A stretch of DNA of 64,000 nt from Terfezia claveryi (GCA_015179025.1 WHUX01000108.1:62001-126000); one strand, 5' to 3'. Counted from the first letter of the stretch, positions 45,044 to 56,578 are shown. Notes: generated by a model from the letters alone, not told the origin. Numbers and translations: made by a program.

Positions 45044-46720
45044 ATGGCAGTAAATATTCATCCAAATTACCCTCGCCTCCTTCCCCGCACAGCCCTATAT
45101 GCTAGTGGGGGTCCACAGCTGCGACCATTTCCAGAAGCCCTTCGTGCAGAGCTCACCCTCCGGCTCCAGACGGGTGCTCGTCTGCCCGTCGAGGTATCCA
45201 GGACATTCCTAGCACTAATGAATTATAATCTGGCCTCCCACTCAGAAGACCGGGATGTTATCCACAATGAATTGTCTGCCATGAGCTGTATTTTGCTGCG
45301 TGCACTGAGTGCTTCCTGTACATTAGGCATCCGACAATGTGTGTATACGTAGACGTGATAGTCCCCAGAAGAATCTCTATTCACAACTTCATGCAACCAG
45401 ACTAACCTCATGCATTATTTAGGGCTTACCAAGGGGCAGGGGCTGGTCCAGTGGGAGTAGCTCTGTCGCTGAAACGCCGCGCTCGGCACTGGCTACATCA
45501 CAAGTACAGGTCAGACATGGGCATGCTAAAATTGACGATGCATAGGCCCTACAACGTGATCAGTCCCAGTGTATCCTAACCCTAACCAGTAAACCTGAAG
45601 TCGCACACATTGTACCATATGCAGTCGGCAAGATTTCAAGATCACTAAGGGATACTCAGCCTGATATTTTCAAATTGCTCAGGCTCTTGCTTGGCCCTAC
45701 AGTGACAACCGATTGGCTGACTACCTTGTGACTCGCAATGCCACCAGTCGAACTCGCATCAATCGCCTGGAGAATCTAATCTCTTTGAATGCAGCTGTTC
45801 AACAGCATTTCGGGATGGGACTAGTGGTGCTAGAGCCGGTTGGAGATGTATTGTCGTCTTTGACTAACGAGCAGAGTCTGTGGACTTACGAGGCTAAATT
45901 CAGCTGGGTTCCTACAAGCCGGCCATGCCGAATCCCAGCGCAAGGTATTCCGCACTGGCACATTCGCACACCAAGCCCCTGACAGAGCATGTTTAACCCT
46001 CGCATCCCTAGATTTGCATCATAGTGAAGCTGGTGATGATGAAGACGACGATAATGAGGATGACGACGATTATGAGGACGACGATGATGAGGACGACGAT
46101 GATGAGGACGACGACAATGAAATTCATGGAGATAAGATCATTCATAAGCTTGGGGGAATGGTCCTATTTAACTCTAGTGCAGAATTGAATGAGAGTGAAG
46201 TCAGTGACCAGGAAGAAGAGGAAGATAATCCGGAAGAGGAGAACGACCATGAAGAGAATGAAATTCAATCGGAAGGTAGGTCACAAGACAGTTTCCGTAG
46301 TATTATTTACATGGAAGTAAACTTACTGACCCTGAAGACAACGATGATGAAGAGCTCACAGATCTGTTAGTGGAAGCACGAGAGAATCCACCGATACCAC
46401 TTGTGGGTTGGGACCTATGCCAACTTCTAAATCCTGGAGAACCCTTGGCCGAGGTTAAAGATGAGACTTTGAATACCGCCGTCCCACTTCAATGATGGGT
46501 AATCGAGGGGCGAGAAACGAGAATCACTCGGAAACTGACGTACCAACACCTGGCGACAGGATTCACCTTCCGAATAACTACATCTGACCCGAACCGCCAC
46601 CCTTCCACACCCCGACCTTCTCACTATTCATAGCGCTGTAATGCACGTGGCGTGGGCTGCAGGTGCAGCAGCATATCCTGATGAATTTTGGGTTAGTGAT
46701 GAGGAGGAGGAGGATGTAAC
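45044..46720 (+). pseudogene. HNH-nuclease-domain protein with acidic region (copy 1)
   Basis: Exons 45044-45340, 45423-45509 and 45546 onward have GT..AG introns. Exon 3 begins ALQRDQSQCILT and EVAHIVPY, the Cys and His of a fungal HNH domain, followed by INRLENLI, HFGMGLVVLEP and FSWVP typical of its C-terminal half. A one-base frameshift near 45700 separates the halves. A Glu/Asp-rich tract (46030-46260) and a C-terminal region (46330-46720; PLVGWDLCQ, ATGFTFRITTSDP, WAAGAAAYPDEFW) follow, with in-frame stops at about 46493. The C-terminal region matches the neighbour copy, which shows where the ancestral gene ended. HNH domains are usually metal-dependent nucleases; activity and target are unknown here. 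Confidence 0.6.
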
Positions 46721-46736
46721 CCCAACGGTAAGGATG

Positions 46737-47870
46737 GGGTCACAAGAGGATCACCGATATATCTTGCGTCAGTTTCTTGGGGGATTAGAAACCGAAGATA
46801 AGGAAGTACTAGAGATGTTGAATGTCATTGGGTCGTCCATAACGATCAGGCACCTAGTTCCCAAACTCTGCGGCACCACAACACAACAACCATCACTAAA
46901 AAAAAAAACAAGGAGCGACCGGAATTAGTCTCATGCCAAAGCCTCTACCGGATTGAGGTTTTTGATGACCTTGCATATGCTTAGCTAACTACTAATCGGT
47001 GTTTCCTGGCGGCTGATAGGGCAGACGATCGGTGGCGTGCGACGTCCAAGTTCTAATGTATCAGCATTGCCTCCTACTCAGAGGTCTTCGGAATCCTCAG
47101 AAAGCGTATGCAGATACCTACTGATTGCCCCACTATTTTCCATGACAGGGAGCTAAGGCAAGCACACAGGCTAAACAGAGGGATGATTTTCGATGTATCC
47201 TGTCTAAGGTGACTGTTGTACAGGTGGCTCATATTATTCCATACAGTTTGGGGTGATACCATGCGCCCCTCGATCGAGTGAAACCAGATATTTCTAAGTT
47301 CCTTAAATTCTTAGCTGGGCCTGCGGTAGTTGGGGCCCTAGAATGTATCTACTAACGGTAAACGTGGATGGCCACACAAATATCAACCGTCTTGAAAACC
47401 TGATCTATTTGTCTGAGACATATCACACGTACTTCGGAAGAGGGTTTTTTGTCTTGGAACCAGTATGGGATCCTCTCGCAAGGTTTAATTCGGCAGGAGA
47501 CAGGTTATGGAGTTACGACGTAAGGTTTAGTTGGGTGCCACAAAATCGCCCTACACAAGTTGTTCCAGGCCAGAGGATTCCAATAAACAGGGGGGCCATG
47601 GCGCAGCGGAGTGGGTTTGCGTCTGGCACCCATGAGACTCTAGTGACTGGTCAACCAGGCAGCAGTCGTGAAGATAGGAATTGGGAGGAGGATATGGAAC
47701 AGGAGGAGGACCAGAGTGAAGAGGAGGAAACAGAGGAGGAGGAGCTGGAGGAGCAGGGGGAGCAGGAGGAGGTGGAAGAGGACAATAGCTATAATGATAA
47801 TGAGGAGGAGGGTGATGATGACGATGATGATGATGAGGAGCAAGAGAGGGAGGAGAGGGAGGAGGAAGAA

Positions 47871-47911
<41 letters not shown>

Positions 47912-48335
47912 GGATTGGGAGGGGAGGGAGGAGGAGGATAATGATGACGATGATGGTGAGGAGGAGGAAGAGGGGGAGGTAGGGGTTTGGGCAGTGATTG
48001 GCGACAATGAGGGGCCCGAGGCAGTTGCTTGGGACTTAACACAGGTTACTGATGCCGGGATGCCTCTGGAAGAAGGTAGGGATGAGACCCTTGTGGGTCT
48101 GCTTCTAGTACTGCGAACGGTTCGCGACCTTCAACAAACACGTAATCCGGGCACGGAGCTCCCAAGAGGAACCATCAGAGTAGAGACGGGCTACAGTTTC
48201 ACGATTCAGATAAGGGATCCAATACACCACCCCTGCGACATCCAGATCTCTTGCAACTGCATGGGGCCATGATGCGCGTTGCCCGAGCGGCTAAGGCTAT
48301 GGCGCCAAATGAAGAAGAATGGGACTCAGAGGAGT
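46737..48335 (+). pseudogene. HNH-nuclease-domain protein with acidic region (copy 2)
   Basis: Tandem paralogue of the preceding gene. The HNH part reads QRDDFRCILS and VAHIIPYSLG (about 47170-47255), then NINRLENLIYL, YFGRGFFVLEP and RFSWVP (47380-47540). A very long Glu/Asp tract with a GAT microsatellite (47871-47910, poly-Asp) follows at 47690-47990. The end (AVAWDLTQV, TGYSFTIQIRDP) matches copy 1; the last segment (AAKAMAPNEEEWDSEE, to about 48335) is in a shifted frame. A stop after SLG at about 47256 and the frame change mean it is broken or needs unseen splicing. The N-terminal exon is unclear; the frame from 46737 (MGSQEDHRY) is a candidate. Confidence 0.55.
47871..47910 (+). repeat. 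GAT trinucleotide microsatellite (poly-Asp)
   Basis: Thirteen uninterrupted GAT units encode a poly-Asp run inside the acidic tract of HNH copy 2, a likely site of length change. Confidence 0.9.
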
Positions 48336-48390
48336 AGGAAATTCTGTAGCTAGCACGGACTCGCATGAATTGAAAGATTCGGCTGTACTT

Positions 48391-49430
48391 ACTTTTTTTT
48401 TTTTTTTTTTTAAATACTTGTTACTCTTATTCGGTCCCAGTAAGGGGACTACCGTATTAATTCGCAAGTGAGAATGCTGTCTTACTAACAAACGGGCGGT
48501 CGGAGGGGCCATAAATTTACTGTCTTATATATGATACTAGCTTAAACACAGGGTACTTTCTTATAAAAGAAGGGGGGGGGACAAAAAAAAATCCGGAACA
48601 ACGCCGACAGTAGCATATTTATTGATATCTTTTTACACGATCTCCTCTCCAAGCGTAATTGTAGCATATTGCGCAGCCTCTTGTTCAGTAATGTAATCTC
48701 CATGCTCAGTGTCACTTCTTATCCGCTTCCTCCTCATCATCCACAATCTCAAGGTCAGAACTTTCATCCTCCGTGTCTGTTGGCAGGTTGGGTTGGTCTT
48801 CAGACTTAGGAAGTAGTTTCCAATCAGGGACTGTATAGGTTGAGATTCCTTCAATATGGATCTCCGAGTCTGCCGTGTCATCGATTGGGACAGCAATTCC
48901 ACATTTGCGAAATGAGCGAGTTTAAGGGGTAGGTATTAGCTAAGTATACATGCAGGAGGATTTATAAGGTTGAGCTTACAACCATATCACGGTTGGACTT
49001 CCATGCTGTGGCTACCCATTTGGTCATAAGAATTCGCTGTTGGGAAGCTGTATATTTATTCTCCACCCAATTGTCGAGATTTGCAGCATAGTGCGATTGT
49101 GATATCTCATCGTGATGGTGATGAGTGAAAGAAACCGGCTGCGCCAGTCAACGTTGACATTACTATACTACTGTCCTATAAGAAAAATTTGCTGTCTAAA
49201 ACACGATTCGGATATCTCGGCCAAAATTAGGCTGTTTTACCCCTGTCTTATACCGTACACTAATACTGTCCTACCAAGTAGTACTTTCTTACTCGCGAAT
49301 TAATACGGTATGAAGAGCCACTCGGAAGCCCGGGTGGGTTTAGGACAAGGCAAGTTAATCTGCCAGGTCCGGCGCACAGAAAGACGAAGATAGATACATG
49401 TGTAGAGGGAATTCGTAGACTCCCTGGGCC
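48391..49430 (-). mobile_element. LINE 3' tail split by a pogo-like element
   Basis: Poly(T) near 48391-48411, then the LINE UTR (ACTTGTTACTCTTATTCGG) to 48449, continuing at 49311 (GAAGAGCCACTCGGAAGCCC) to about 49430. The break is the element at 48452-49308. Joining the flanks reproduces the UTR at 56100-56140. Confidence 0.82.
48452..49308 (-). mobile_element. Pogo-like element, CCGTATTAATTCGC family, 857 bp
   Basis: Ends CCGTATTAATTCGC are inverted and flanked by TA (48450-48451, 49309-49310). On the minus strand it carries the C-terminal part of a pogo-type transposase: NWVENKYTASQQRILMTKW near 49050 and SFRKCGIAVPIDDTADSEIH near 48890, followed by an acidic tail. The DDE core and the N-terminus are missing, so the element is non-autonomous. 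It is the same family as 2268-2889. Confidence 0.85.
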
Positions 49431-50224
49431 CAACTGTCTTACTATGGTTCAAGGGTCTTGGACATCTCTTTCTTATTTGTGGGGGAAGACGGGTTTATTC
49501 TTTGCATATAGCTCATGCCGTGCTAGTAACTAGCTACCTATACGGTTCACCCAAGTCACCCCACAGAGTAAAAAACACAGTACCAACATATACCTCGGTT
49601 TCCTGAAGTTCTTTGATTTCGACGGAGTCCAGGCACGAGTAAATTGACGAGTGGGCTTAAGTGAAGATATATAAGTCGCCTTGAATCTACCAATCCTGGC
49701 ACCACGGGAATGACCACTTCGCGAGAATGCCTTTTAAGTCAAGGAGCAGTGCTTGGAGACAGCTAGGCTTTAATTACAGCATTTATGCAGCAAGCTCCCG
49801 GCATACATATGTATGTATGCATACTTTAGTTGCCGTCTAATTTCTAATCCTGTAACATCACTGGTATTACTTACGTCAAGTTGGTCGGGCCTCTAGGGAA
49901 ATACCCCATGATATTCTGCCCTTTTGAAAGGCTCGACATGACAGCGTTTATTCGCATCTGTTCATGCAGAGGCAAATTCGCAGTACTGAGAATCCATGAT
50001 AATGAAAGAAAACTATTTATGGCGAAGGTGGTTGGTACATCATGAAACTAACCAATCCTGGATCAAGAGTGCCTGAAAATCAATTATAAAATTTATTATT
50101 TGAAAAGTTACTACATCATTCTGCTAATCTAAAGGAAAAGAGAAACAGTATCTGGTCCTCATTTGTGACTTGCATGAGAAATTAAAGTAACAGAAGGACC
50201 TTCCCGGTCTTAGACCGCTTCCTC
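49431..50224. other. Gap without a supportable gene
   Basis: No motif, repeat or open frame of note was found. Confidence 0.45.
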
Positions 50225-51543
50225 TTATTGGGTTTCTTTGGCTCCAATCCCCGAAGAGGAATCCTGTGCTTTGCTTTCTCTCCCAGGTTCTAGTCTCCCC
50301 TCAGTCTCCAATTTCACCTCAAAATCCAATCCCGCCTTAGGTTTAGACATACTACAAAAGACATCGTCGTTCTCTCGGTCGGATAACTCAAGGCTCTCAT
50401 TCACTTCTCCCTTTAACGTGCTTTTAGGACGCTTAACTGGCTCCCCAGATTTAGCCTTGCCGGTGAATTCAGAAGTAGACCCTCCACATTCGATCTCCAA
50501 TAACTCCTGTTCATCGTCTCATTCAACTGATTCAGTTTCGGTCTTTGTCCTCAATTCACTGAGAACATTTTGTGCATCTGTATACCTCTCTCCCCCAGTG
50601 TTCAGCACATGAGTGTGAGGAGCTCCTGTGTGCTCTTCTCCTGAACCCACCTCATCGGCCTCCCCTTTTGACTGCTATGTAAGGAGTATAGTTGATTCAG
50701 TAGCTTCCTTTTCCTTATCCTCATCATTTCCCTCCACTGGTGGCACCTAGCCACGCCCCTCTTTCCACTCACAGTAGTCTGGTTGCCACTCACAGACAGC
50801 TTCCTCTTGTAGTTTGATGATTTCCTCTATCCTCCACTTGAGGATTATTTCCCGCTTTGCTGAGTCTGGCTCACGTTTCCAGTCTCCTTCCAGGTCTTGT
50901 AGTATCTGATGAGATCGTGCCAATAGTTGAAGTATATGACTTCGGTATATACTATTTTGAAGTCCGAGCTTTCGTAGCCAGAGGTCTATCATTTGATCAG
51001 CCTCCTGTTTCGTGTACCACCAAAGATGGTGAATTTTTATCCCCGGAAAATTGAGATCTAGGCATTCTGATGCTAGAGGAAGACGAAAGATCAATGGCCT
51101 ATGTTCTCGAAGCCAAGCGTTTGCCTTTGCAAAGAACCACTCTGTTGAAAACCTCATACCCCCGGTCTGATTTGACACTCGTTCAAATTCTCGTTCCCAG
51201 ATGCATGGGCTCGCAGAATCTTGTGGATCTACCAACAGTGAACTACTAATAATACAGAGAATGAAGATAAAAAACCCCAGCCCTGCACCTGGGCTCTGGT
51301 AACAGTGGCATAGGTGAGGAGAATGTAAGTTCCAATCCAAAAGGTAAAAAAATATACAGGGGTTATAGCAATGAAGTAGGTTATTGGCTCTTCTATCGCT
51401 TTTTTGGTGTTCGATAAGCAGGTGAGACTAGACCGAGAGTGAGAGCAATGAAAAAGCAGTCTCGAATGAACCAGGGTACAGCCAAGAATGAACATTGTAT
51501 TTTGAGGTGTGAGATTAAAAAGTCTGCGTGGGAAAAGATGCAT
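50225..51543 (-). pseudogene. Unrecognised Trp-rich/acidic gene with three nonsense codons
   Basis: On the minus strand a membrane-like N-terminal segment (51450-51380, YFIAITPVYFFTFWIGTYILL) in one frame leads, probably through an intron near 51290-51240, to a frame open from 51340. That frame holds a Trp-rich region (CIWEREF, WWYTKQEADQMIDLW) and then a Glu/Lys/Ser-rich tail ending GAKETQ at 50225. In the tail frame there are only three stops: TAG at 50747-50749, TAG at 50675-50677 and TGA at 50519-50521. All could be C-to-T changes. The family is not recognised. Confidence 0.45.
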
Positions 51544-52330
51544 TTACCAGTTGAGATCAGCTGGGATGTTTTATGAAGGGCTATGTCTTCGCTCTGTTCC
51601 TAGGCTATTGTAATCTGTTTACAGCCTGCACGTTCAACTTGACCCTACCCCCCTCTGTTCATGACAGCTATGCAGGCCTGGAGGAAAGTGATTGTCGAAC
51701 CTTGGGAAATCATCACTGGTATACTAAATAAAGCAGTTAATATAAATGATCTCTTCTTTCTTTGTCTAGACGTCTTAGTATCACACAAGTTAAACAAACA
51801 AAGGTCAATCACAAATGCTCGAGTCTTCGTATACTAAGTAGGCCTATAGGCCGTTTTCCTAAATTAAGCTAACTACAAAATATAACACGAAACTCTGCCT
51901 CACAGTATATTGACCATTGAGCAGCTTTCTGCGTTTTTCTTGTATACCTTCTGCAATAGTGCGTCATTAGGTAGCCAATGGTAAGTTCTTTACTTTACGG
52001 TCATGGTTACTTATTGAGTGCCCAAGTTCGAATCCCAGTGAAGGCAAGAAGTTAATTGCCTTAATATCATTGGAAAGGACGAGGGAGCAGGGTTGTCGAG
52101 TATCCATTCCTTAATGCTCCAGTTCACTATATCTCCACCAAACCACAAGTCTACAACGAGGGCGACCTAAGAAATAGTGTGATGGTGCTCGGAGTAAAGT
52201 GGACTGGGGCAACTCGTATTTTCTTTTGAAATAGAAGTTGTTTTTCTGATTTTTTCTATTAAAATTAAACACCAGCAACTACAGTCAGTAGAAATGGCAG
52301 GCTTATTATATAAGCTATTGGGAAGAGGCT
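51544..52330. other. Gap with a tRNA-like B box only
   Basis: No gene is supported. GTTCGAATCCC near 52028 preceded by TAGCCAATGG resembles pol III A and B boxes, but no cloverleaf can be folded by eye. Confidence 0.4.
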
Positions 52331-52737
52331 TACCATACTGCACGGGCTACCGGATCATCACGGGCAATCGGATCAAATGGCGATTTGGTGATTTGTGTGC
52401 AATTTCCAACCAAATAGGCTCAAACTTTGGGATTATTTTGTATATATATAGTAGTTTCTTGGACAATTCACCCAAGGGCGCATGCATATTATTACTTAAA
52501 ATATATGGGAAAAATACATGATTGCATAGAATAGGGTTGGCCGTAGGATCTGTGAATAGAAAGGGGATACGGAGTATTTGAATGGCAGGAATTATTGCTT
52601 CCACTTTATAGTTGAGGCCTACATAAGCTAGTGATGACCAATCTCTACGAAACTTTTCTCATCCGAGGGGTCAGTTGAGGAGGGACGCCGGCAGGCAATT
52701 TCTTGGAGTATCTCAACCAAACCAGGCCGAAGTCAAG
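52331..52737. repeat. Left arm of a long inverted repeat
   Basis: About 407 bp are repeated in reverse orientation at 53107-53513 with few differences, separated by about 370 bp. Outer ends read TACCATACTGCACGGGC. Each arm contains the same open frame (ends PIWLEIAHKSPNRHL here, minus strand), which may be fortuitous. Confidence 0.85.
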
Positions 52738-53106
52738 GACCTAATAGCTCACAAGAATCTACACAGAAAGCAGAATGTTTCGGGTAACTGAAGCCATCAG
52801 TTAACCTTTTCTCGGTTGATATATCCCAAGATTTGTTATTTCTGCCTAATATGGCTACTATGCCAAGCCGCCTCAATTTAGGCTAAATAAGGCTTGTTAT
52901 AAGTTCAAGGGATTGCCCTCCTTGTGGTGATTCTTTTGAGCTATCGAACACTTGACACCACCTTCTTTTGGTACACCTAGCTCAACTCTTACCTCAATTC
53001 AGAGTGGGCCCCCACCGAATGGCCTGACTCAGATCTGGTCAGATACTATGACTGGAGTATCTAAATGGCCTTCCTACCTATATATATCCTTTGGACCTAT
53101 CGGACG

Positions 53107-53513
53107 CTTGACTTCGGACTGCTTTGGTTAAGATACTCCAAGAAATTGCTCACCGGCGTCCCTTCCTCAACTGATCTGGGGGATGAGAAAAGTTTCGTAG
53201 AGATTGGTCATCACTAGCTTATTAGGCCTCAACTATAAAGTGGAAGCAATAATTCCTGCCATTCAAATACCCTGTATCCTCTTTCTATTCACAGATCCTA
53301 CGGCCAACCCTATTCTATGCAATCATGTATTTTTCCCATATATTTTGAGCAGTAATATGCATGCGTCCTTGGGTGATTTGTTCAAGAAACTACTATATAT
53401 ATACAAAATAATCCCAAAGTTTGAGCCTATTTGGTTGGAAATTGCACACAAACCACCAAATCGCCATTTGATCCGGTTGCCCGTGATGATCCGGTAGCCC
53501 GTGCAGTATGGTA
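53107..53513. repeat. Right arm of a long inverted repeat
   Basis: Reverse complement of 52331-52737. Its outer end joins directly to a minisatellite. Neither arm shows poly(A) or TIR signatures, so it may be a foldback element or two inverted copies of an unknown repeat. Confidence 0.85.
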
Positions 53514-53850
53514 TATGAATTGCTCGGAATCAGCTAAATTGCTCAGAAGCAGCCTATATGAGCTATTGGAACAGGCTTATATGAATTGCTCGGAATCAGC
53601 TGAATTGCTTGAAAGTAGCTAAATTGCTCGGAAGCAGCTGAAATAAGCCATTGGAACAGGCTTATATGAATTGCTCAGAAGCCTGAACGATTGATAAATG
53701 AGCAGCTACACCTTTCAGCAATCATAGCAATTGGTGAACAGGGTAGGCATACCAGTCGACAATCATAGCAATTGGTAAACAGGGCAGGCTCACTATTCGG
53801 CAATCATGGAAATTGATAAACAGGGCAGACTCACCATTTGGCAATTGGTA
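53514..53850. repeat. Two adjoining minisatellites
   Basis: 53514-53690 repeats TATATGAATTGCTCGGAATC and AGCTGAATTGCTCGGAAGCA blocks. 53716-53850 repeats GGCAATCATAGCAATTGGTA followed by AACAGGGCAGGCTCAC, about 44 bp per unit, roughly three units. Confidence 0.75.
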
Positions 53851-53867
53851 AATAGCTCTACAGCTGT

Positions 53868-54607
53868 TCTCCTACGTGGATGACATTAACCCCCATATCA
53901 TCAGCAAACTCAGTACTAGGGGGCACAACCAGCTGGTCCGCAAAGTGAACACGGCACTTGAGAAGGCAGCACAGGAGGACAATCTTCAATGGGACCCGAG
54001 CAAAGAAACCAGGCTGGACTTCCACTCCAGAGGGAAAATCAAGTATCTCACAACACTGGGTATCACGGTAGCCAGCAACCTCTCATGGAAAGCACACATC
54101 AAACGCCAAACCTCCAAAGCGGCCAGCATGCTTAAGGTTCTAACCAGCCTGGGAAATATGAACGGAGGAATGCGCCCCAAGGCCCTCAGAGCCTTATATA
54201 CTGGATGCATACGCAGCATTTTCACCTGGGGTGCAGAACTATTCAACAGCACACAAGAGCTTCTAGAATCCATGCAACGTTTAGAATATTAGGCACTACG
54301 GAAAATCACAGGAGGATATCATGGTAGCAGCCACCAGACCTTAGGTTTTATTGCCAACATAGAACCCCTTCAGGACAAACTAAACGACATGCAACGGTCA
54401 TGGGCGGCCAGAATGATCAAGACAGGTGACAGACAAGTAAGATCCTATATTGAGAAGGACACCTCATGGAAACACAGCAATGACCTACATCGAGCAAGGA
54501 CCGCCATCTCAGAAGCATTCTTCTTGAATGGAGCAGACTCAGAGGAGATCTCTTGGGGCGACAGAGAGGACACAGCACCTTTCTCTATAATTTACGAGGA
54601 AATCCTA
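53868..54607 (+). pseudogene. Old LINE reverse transcriptase fragment (different family)
   Basis: Starts at the YVDD of the RT active site (SYVDDINPHI), followed by the RT thumb (LRALYTGCIRSIFTWGAEL) and the region before RNase H. One in-frame TAG lies at about 54290. Sequence and codon use (A/C-rich) differ from LINE A, so it is a second family. It is interrupted at 54607 by a younger LINE and its frame resumes after that LINE at 55832 (DPRSERS). Confidence 0.75.
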
Positions 54608-55817
54608 AATGAGAAGATAAGTCTGGGGGGAGACGTCCCGAGAGTGGATATCCCCGTAGTAGACCTCGGCCTTACGAGGGACTCACCAGTTATTCGGTGG
54701 GTGGGAAAGATCGGGGAGGTGAAGGAAGATGCTGCGATCATCTACACTGATGGCAGCATGAGCGAGGAAGGGAAAGTGGGAGGAGGCTGGTGCTCGGAAG
54801 GGGAGAAGTCGCAGGGGAAGGTAGGCTTAGGCCGTCTGTGCACGGTATGGGATGGAGAGATAGCAGGGATCAGGAAAGCGATTACGGAGTCACCCCCAGG
54901 GTGGAAGATCCTTATCCTCACAGATTCCCAAGCGGCAATAGCGGCCATGAGAAAGGCTGGGCGAAGGGGAAAAAGCAGAACGGCAGACCTTAGGGCTGCC
55001 ATTCAAGGGATCAGAGAAAGACAGGGGAGAATGGGGTCAGGGGCGGTCAGGCTAGGCTGGGTGAAGGCACATGTCGGCATCCCTGGCAATGAACGTGCGG
55101 ACATCCTAGCTAAGAAGGGGGCAGAGGAACCGGAACCGCAAGAACCCCAGATCACGGAGGGGGGGCTCAGGCAGGAGTGGAGGAGGAAGCGGGAGGCGGA
55201 AAGAAGGGTGATGGGAGCGGGGATGGGGAGGGTGGTGGGCTGGAGTAGGAAGGCTCGAGTGAACTATGTTCACTGCCGCACGGGGAAGGGCAACCTCCAA
55301 GCCTGGCGGGCAAAATTAGATGATACAGTCGATCCCACTTGCCGCACGTGTGGCCGGCACGTGGAAACAGGCAGGCATGTCGCCCTGGTCTGCCCGCGGG
55401 GGGAGGAGATCGGCAGGAGGTGGGGTAACTGGGAAGAGATGGATGAGCGGGGGAAATGGCTCAAGAAGGTAAGGGACGGGGGGAGGGAAACCGCCGTCGA
55501 CCTTGTAGAAACCTTCTTCTCCAATCTCGACCTGAGATGAGCATTGGCTCATCAGGAAGGGGGGGGCGGCACGGGGCGGTATGGCGGGGGAGGCGTTGGG
55601 GGGGGGGGTTCAGTTTTAATTCTTGTGGAGAGGCCGGACAGCGGGCGTGGCGGAGGGGGGGGGTCTTTCGGGTGTTTTCCTTGGTTCGGGAGGCAGGGCG
55701 TTTATGCAGCCCGTCGTCTCGTGGGTGTACCGAGTCCTTTGGGATGAGGGAACGAGGCCGTCTCATAGCCTTAGGCTTCACAGACGTGCAGACTCCAAAA
55801 AAAAAAAAAAAAAAAAA
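54608..55817 (+). mobile_element. 5'-truncated LINE A-family copy inside the older LINE
   Basis: A 14-bp target duplication ACGAGGAAATCCTA flanks it at 54594-54607 and 55818-55831. It starts at the bases matching 22074 of LINE A (AATGAGA) and runs through RNase H (IYTDGSM, LTDSQAAIAAM, HVGIPGNERAD), the C-terminal knuckle (CRTCGRHVETGRHVALVC), a G-rich UTR and poly(A). Its ORF2 part has no stop up to 55540, so this copy is better preserved than LINE A in this region. Confidence 0.9.
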
Positions 55818-55936
55818 ACGAGGAAATCCTAGACCCGAGATCCGAGAGGTCGTTAACTTGATTTGGATTAGTTAGTTTGGTCATTAGTTTACCTGCTGTT
55901 ATGTTTGCCTTGCATATGAGTCGTTCCTTGTGGAGA

Positions 55937-56578
55937 GTCGTGCCAGTTATTGGCACGACTGTCACGTGCGTCAGAGTCTTTGTGCATTCTAGCGCAATGT
56001 AAGGTTCTCTGCTGGTTATTGGCACGACTGTCACGTGAGACCTCCCTCCCAGTAATGCTTTTTTTTTTTTTTTTTTAAATACTTGTTACTCTTATTCGGT
56101 CCCAGTAAGGGGACCATGAAGAGCCACCCGGAAGCCCGAGTGGATTCAGGACAAGGCAAGTTAATCTGCCAGGTCCGGCGCGCAGAAAGCAATGAAGATA
56201 GATACAAATATAAAGGGAAATCGTAGAGCAGGGGGCGCTCATACTGTCATTAACCGCCAATGGCAGATGACCCCAGGAGGCCTGACTGAGGCCCCTGCCA
56301 GAAACCGCCTGAAAATCAGAATACCAACAAGAAATGACTTAAAGTGTGAGAAGACGTGTAAGAGAACTCGTGAGTGCTACCAGCCAGCTAAGGCCAGCCC
56401 ATCCTAGCTCCCAGTAATGCTTGAGTTGGTTGTTTGCGGTTATCGGCAGGAAGGTTCCAACCAACATACGACGGTTCTCGTTGACTGTCGTATGAAGGAA
56501 AACTGTGGCCGAGTGTATGCGCGCAAAGGAGTGAAAGCAGGTTCTGAGAGTGAGAGTCGTGCCAGTTGTTGGCACGAC
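55937..56578. repeat. Repeated GTCGTGCCA hairpins around a LINE tail
   Basis: GTCGTGCCA-GTTAT-TGGCACGAC (9-bp perfect stem) lies at 55937-55959 and, with GTTGT in the loop, at 56556-56578; a partial copy is at 56013-56030. All are followed by TGTCA(C/A)GT. The host repeat was later split by the LINE at 56059-56407. Confidence 0.7.
56059..56407 (-). mobile_element. 349-bp LINE tail with perfect target duplication
   Basis: Target duplication CTCCCAGTAATGC at 56046-56058 and 56408-56420. It begins with poly(T) and carries the shared LINE 3' UTR on the minus strand. Confidence 0.92.

Noticed and set aside
47551..48042. Minus-strand His/Pro-rich frame of 163 codons
   Set aside because: Antisense shadow of the acidic GAT/GAG tract in HNH copy 2.
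50770..50785. TAGTCTGGTTGCC as another GTCTGGTTGGC transposon end
   Set aside because: One base short of the motif, inside a coding relic, with no partner or TA-bounded unit.
51966..52050. Possible tRNA gene (TAGCCAATGG and GTTCGAATCCC boxes)
   Set aside because: The T-stem and acceptor stem do not pair and no anticodon arm can be drawn; at best a degenerate tRNA-like or chance match.
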